A stretch of DNA of 64,000 bases from Holophagaceae bacterium. GTDB lineage: Bacteria; Acidobacteriota; Holophagae; Holophagales; Holophagaceae. The notes under the pieces are model-generated. The model did no database searches and had not been told where the DNA came from. It saw only the letters and a list, made by a program, of their open reading frames with translations. Below are positions 62,733 to 64,000 of the stretch, piece after piece; the stretch's first letter is position 1, and each line of letters starts with the position of its first letter. A program made the translations under genes and the position numbers. The DNA lies in assembly GCA_021286765.1 (NCBI GenBank), contig JAJTBS010000003.1, forward strand, positions 302,457 to 366,456. The letters run 5' to 3'.

Positions 62733-64000
62733 GGAGACGGATAACCTGAAGCTCGGATTGGCGGGACGTCTCGCCAAGGGCTTCCTCCGCAGCAAGCTGA
62801 CACCTCTGCTCGTGTTCGCCTCTCTGCTGCTGGGGCTGCTGGCCGTGTGGCTCACGCCCCGCGAAGAGGAACCTCAGATCGTCGTGCCCATGGTGGACCT
62901 CTACGTGCCCTACCCGGGCGCCAGTCCGAAGGAGGTGGAGAGCCAGGTGGTGACGCCGCTGGAGAAGCGGCTCTGGGGCATCCCCGGCGTGGAATACCTC
63001 TACAGCGTGAGCCGGCCCGGCATGGCCCTCATCACCGTGCGCTTCAAGGTGAATGAGCCCCAGGAACCCAGCCTCGTGAAGGTCCACCAGGAACTGGCCG
63101 CCAGCCCCCAGCTGCTGCCATCCGGCGCCATGAAGCCCATCGTGAAGCTGCAGACCATCGATGATGTGCCCTTCCTGGTGCTGACGCTCCATGGCCGCGA
63201 CCAGACGCCCGGCGGCCTTCGCAAGGTGGCCGAGGTGCTTGGCCAGGAACTGTCCACCGTACCCAGCACTGCGCAGGTGAAGGTGCTTGGGGGGGCTCGC
63301 CGCATGGTTCGCGTCGAACCCGACCCAGACCGGATGCGCTCGCTGGGGTTCTCCCTGGCCGAATTGCAGCCTGCCCTCCAGTCCGCCGAGGCCCAGCTGC
63401 CTGCGGGGGTGCTGGTGGATCGCGGCCGGCGCACCGAGGTGGAGGCCACGGGCTTCGTCCTGCAGGCCGCCGAGCTGAAGCGCCTGGTGGTGGGCGTGCG
63501 CAATCAACGCCCCATCTACCTGGGAGATGTCGCCCGCATCGTGGATGGGCCGGAACCAGAGCCGCCGGTGGTGCTCTTTGCCGGGGCCGGCGCACAGGGG
63601 TTTGAGCCTGCGGTGAGTCTCACGCTCTCCAAGCGGGCCGGCACCAATGCCACGGCCCTGGCGGAGCAGGTGTTGGCCAAAGTGGAGGCGCTGCGCGGCG
63701 GCCTCATCCCCCACGACCTGAAACTCACGGTCACCCGCAACTACGGCGAGACCGCAGGGGACAAGTCCAATGAGCTCATCGAACACCTGCTGATCGCGAC
63801 GCTCAGCGTCATCGCGCTGATCCTGCTGGCCATGGGCTGGCGCAGCGCCGTGGTGGTGGGCATTGCCGTGCCGGTGACCCTCGCCCTCACCCTGCTCATC
63901 ACCTACCTCTTCGGCTACACGCTGAACCGCGTGACGCTGTTCGCGCTGATCTTCTCCATCGGCATCCTGGTGGACGACGCCATCGTGGTGGTGGAGAACA
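62722..64000 (+). CDS. RND efflux permease, N-terminal part (cut by window end)
   Basis: About 426 residues are visible; the gene continues beyond the window. A GTG at 62722 overlaps the adaptor stop (GGGGTGA upstream), and the protein begins with a short polar leader followed by TM1 LTPLLVFASLLLGLLAV. Family blocks are YPGASPKEVESQVVTPLEKR, a first porter domain, and TM4 GILVDDAIVVVEN with D418 and D419 (proton relay). It has the HAE1/MdtB-like layout but could also export metals. It is the inner-membrane component of the ArsR-controlled pump. Confidence 0.9.
   Translation, partial: MSTRETDNLKLGLAGRLAKGFLRSKLTPLLVFASLLLGLLAVWLTPREEEPQIVVPMVDLYVPYPGASPKEVESQVVTPLEKRLWGIPGVEYLYSVSRPGMALITVRFKVNEPQEPSLVKVHQELAASPQLLPSGAMKPIVKLQTIDDVPFLVLTLHGRDQTPGGLRKVAEVLGQELSTVPSTAQVKVLGGARRMVRVEPDPDRMRSLGFSLAELQPALQSAEAQLPAGVLVDRGRRTEVEATGFVLQAAELKRLVVGVRNQRPIYLGDVARIVDGPEPEPPVVLFAGAGAQGFEPAVSLTLSKRAGTNATALAEQVLAKVEALRGGLIPHDLKLTVTRNYGETAGDKSNELIEHLLIATLSVIALILLAMGWRSAVVVGIAVPVTLALTLLITYLFGYTLNRVTLFALIFSIGILVDDAIVVVEN

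Overview
The window is 64 kb of GC-rich chromosome from a flagellated, chemotactic, Gram-negative bacterium. Outer-membrane barrels, two RND/TolC-type efflux systems, lipoproteins and a KdsC-like phosphatase point to a diderm envelope. A small tetrahaem cytochrome c, a single-chain alpha+beta 2-oxoacid dehydrogenase E1, a TrpB2-type tryptophan synthase and a set of exported peptidases fit an Acidobacteriota relative of the Holophaga/Geothrix type. That placement is inferred from gene content and no search was run. Genes are tightly packed, with many 4-bp stop/start overlaps and several convergent 3' overlaps. I found no rRNA, tRNA, CRISPR array, insertion sequence, phage or integrase.

Layout. 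(1) 1-5.4 kb, minus strand: flagellar run flhA-flhF-flhG-fliA-fliM, with fliM cut by the window edge and a possible sigma-54 promoter before flhA. (2) 5.4-14.4 kb: an SRPBCC/MerR pair, a YraN-like protein overlapping the MerR 3' end, TrpB2, a membrane protein, a 57-residue protein, an eight-repeat lipoprotein, a DnaQ-type exonuclease coupled to a zinc-ribbon/Tudor-like protein, and valS. (3) 14.5-19.3 kb: tetrahaem cytochrome, orphan HlyD-like adaptor, a chemoreceptor with almost no periplasmic domain, a hemerythrin and bioB. (4) 19.3-24.6 kb: a KdpD/KdpE-like two-component system without the KdpD N-terminal domain, divergent from amt and a porin, with a T-rich direct repeat between. (5) 24.7-29.5 kb: fused E1, an outer-membrane protein, a cold-shock protein with a clear terminator, a hydrolase and a small membrane protein. 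(6) 29.5-36.6 kb: TetR-TolC-HlyD-RND-nitroreductase operon behind two matching inverted repeats. (7) 36.6-49.9 kb: hybrid sensor kinase, mfd, a DUF4349 protein of less GC-biased composition, TPR and DUF2254 proteins, a three-repeat exported protein, a thioesterase and a HAD 5'-nucleotidase. (8) 49.9-58.8 kb: exported S9, DUF885, M3 and M24 peptidases plus an exported esterase. (9) 58.8-64 kb: a barrel/KdsC pair, then a second efflux operon (ArsR-TolC-adaptor-RND), with the permease cut by the window end.

Most of this is ordinary chromosome. The parts that look least described are the Kdp-like system facing amt, the zinc-ribbon/Tudor plus exonuclease pair, the three-repeat exported protein, and the TetR-controlled efflux operon that ends in a nitroreductase.
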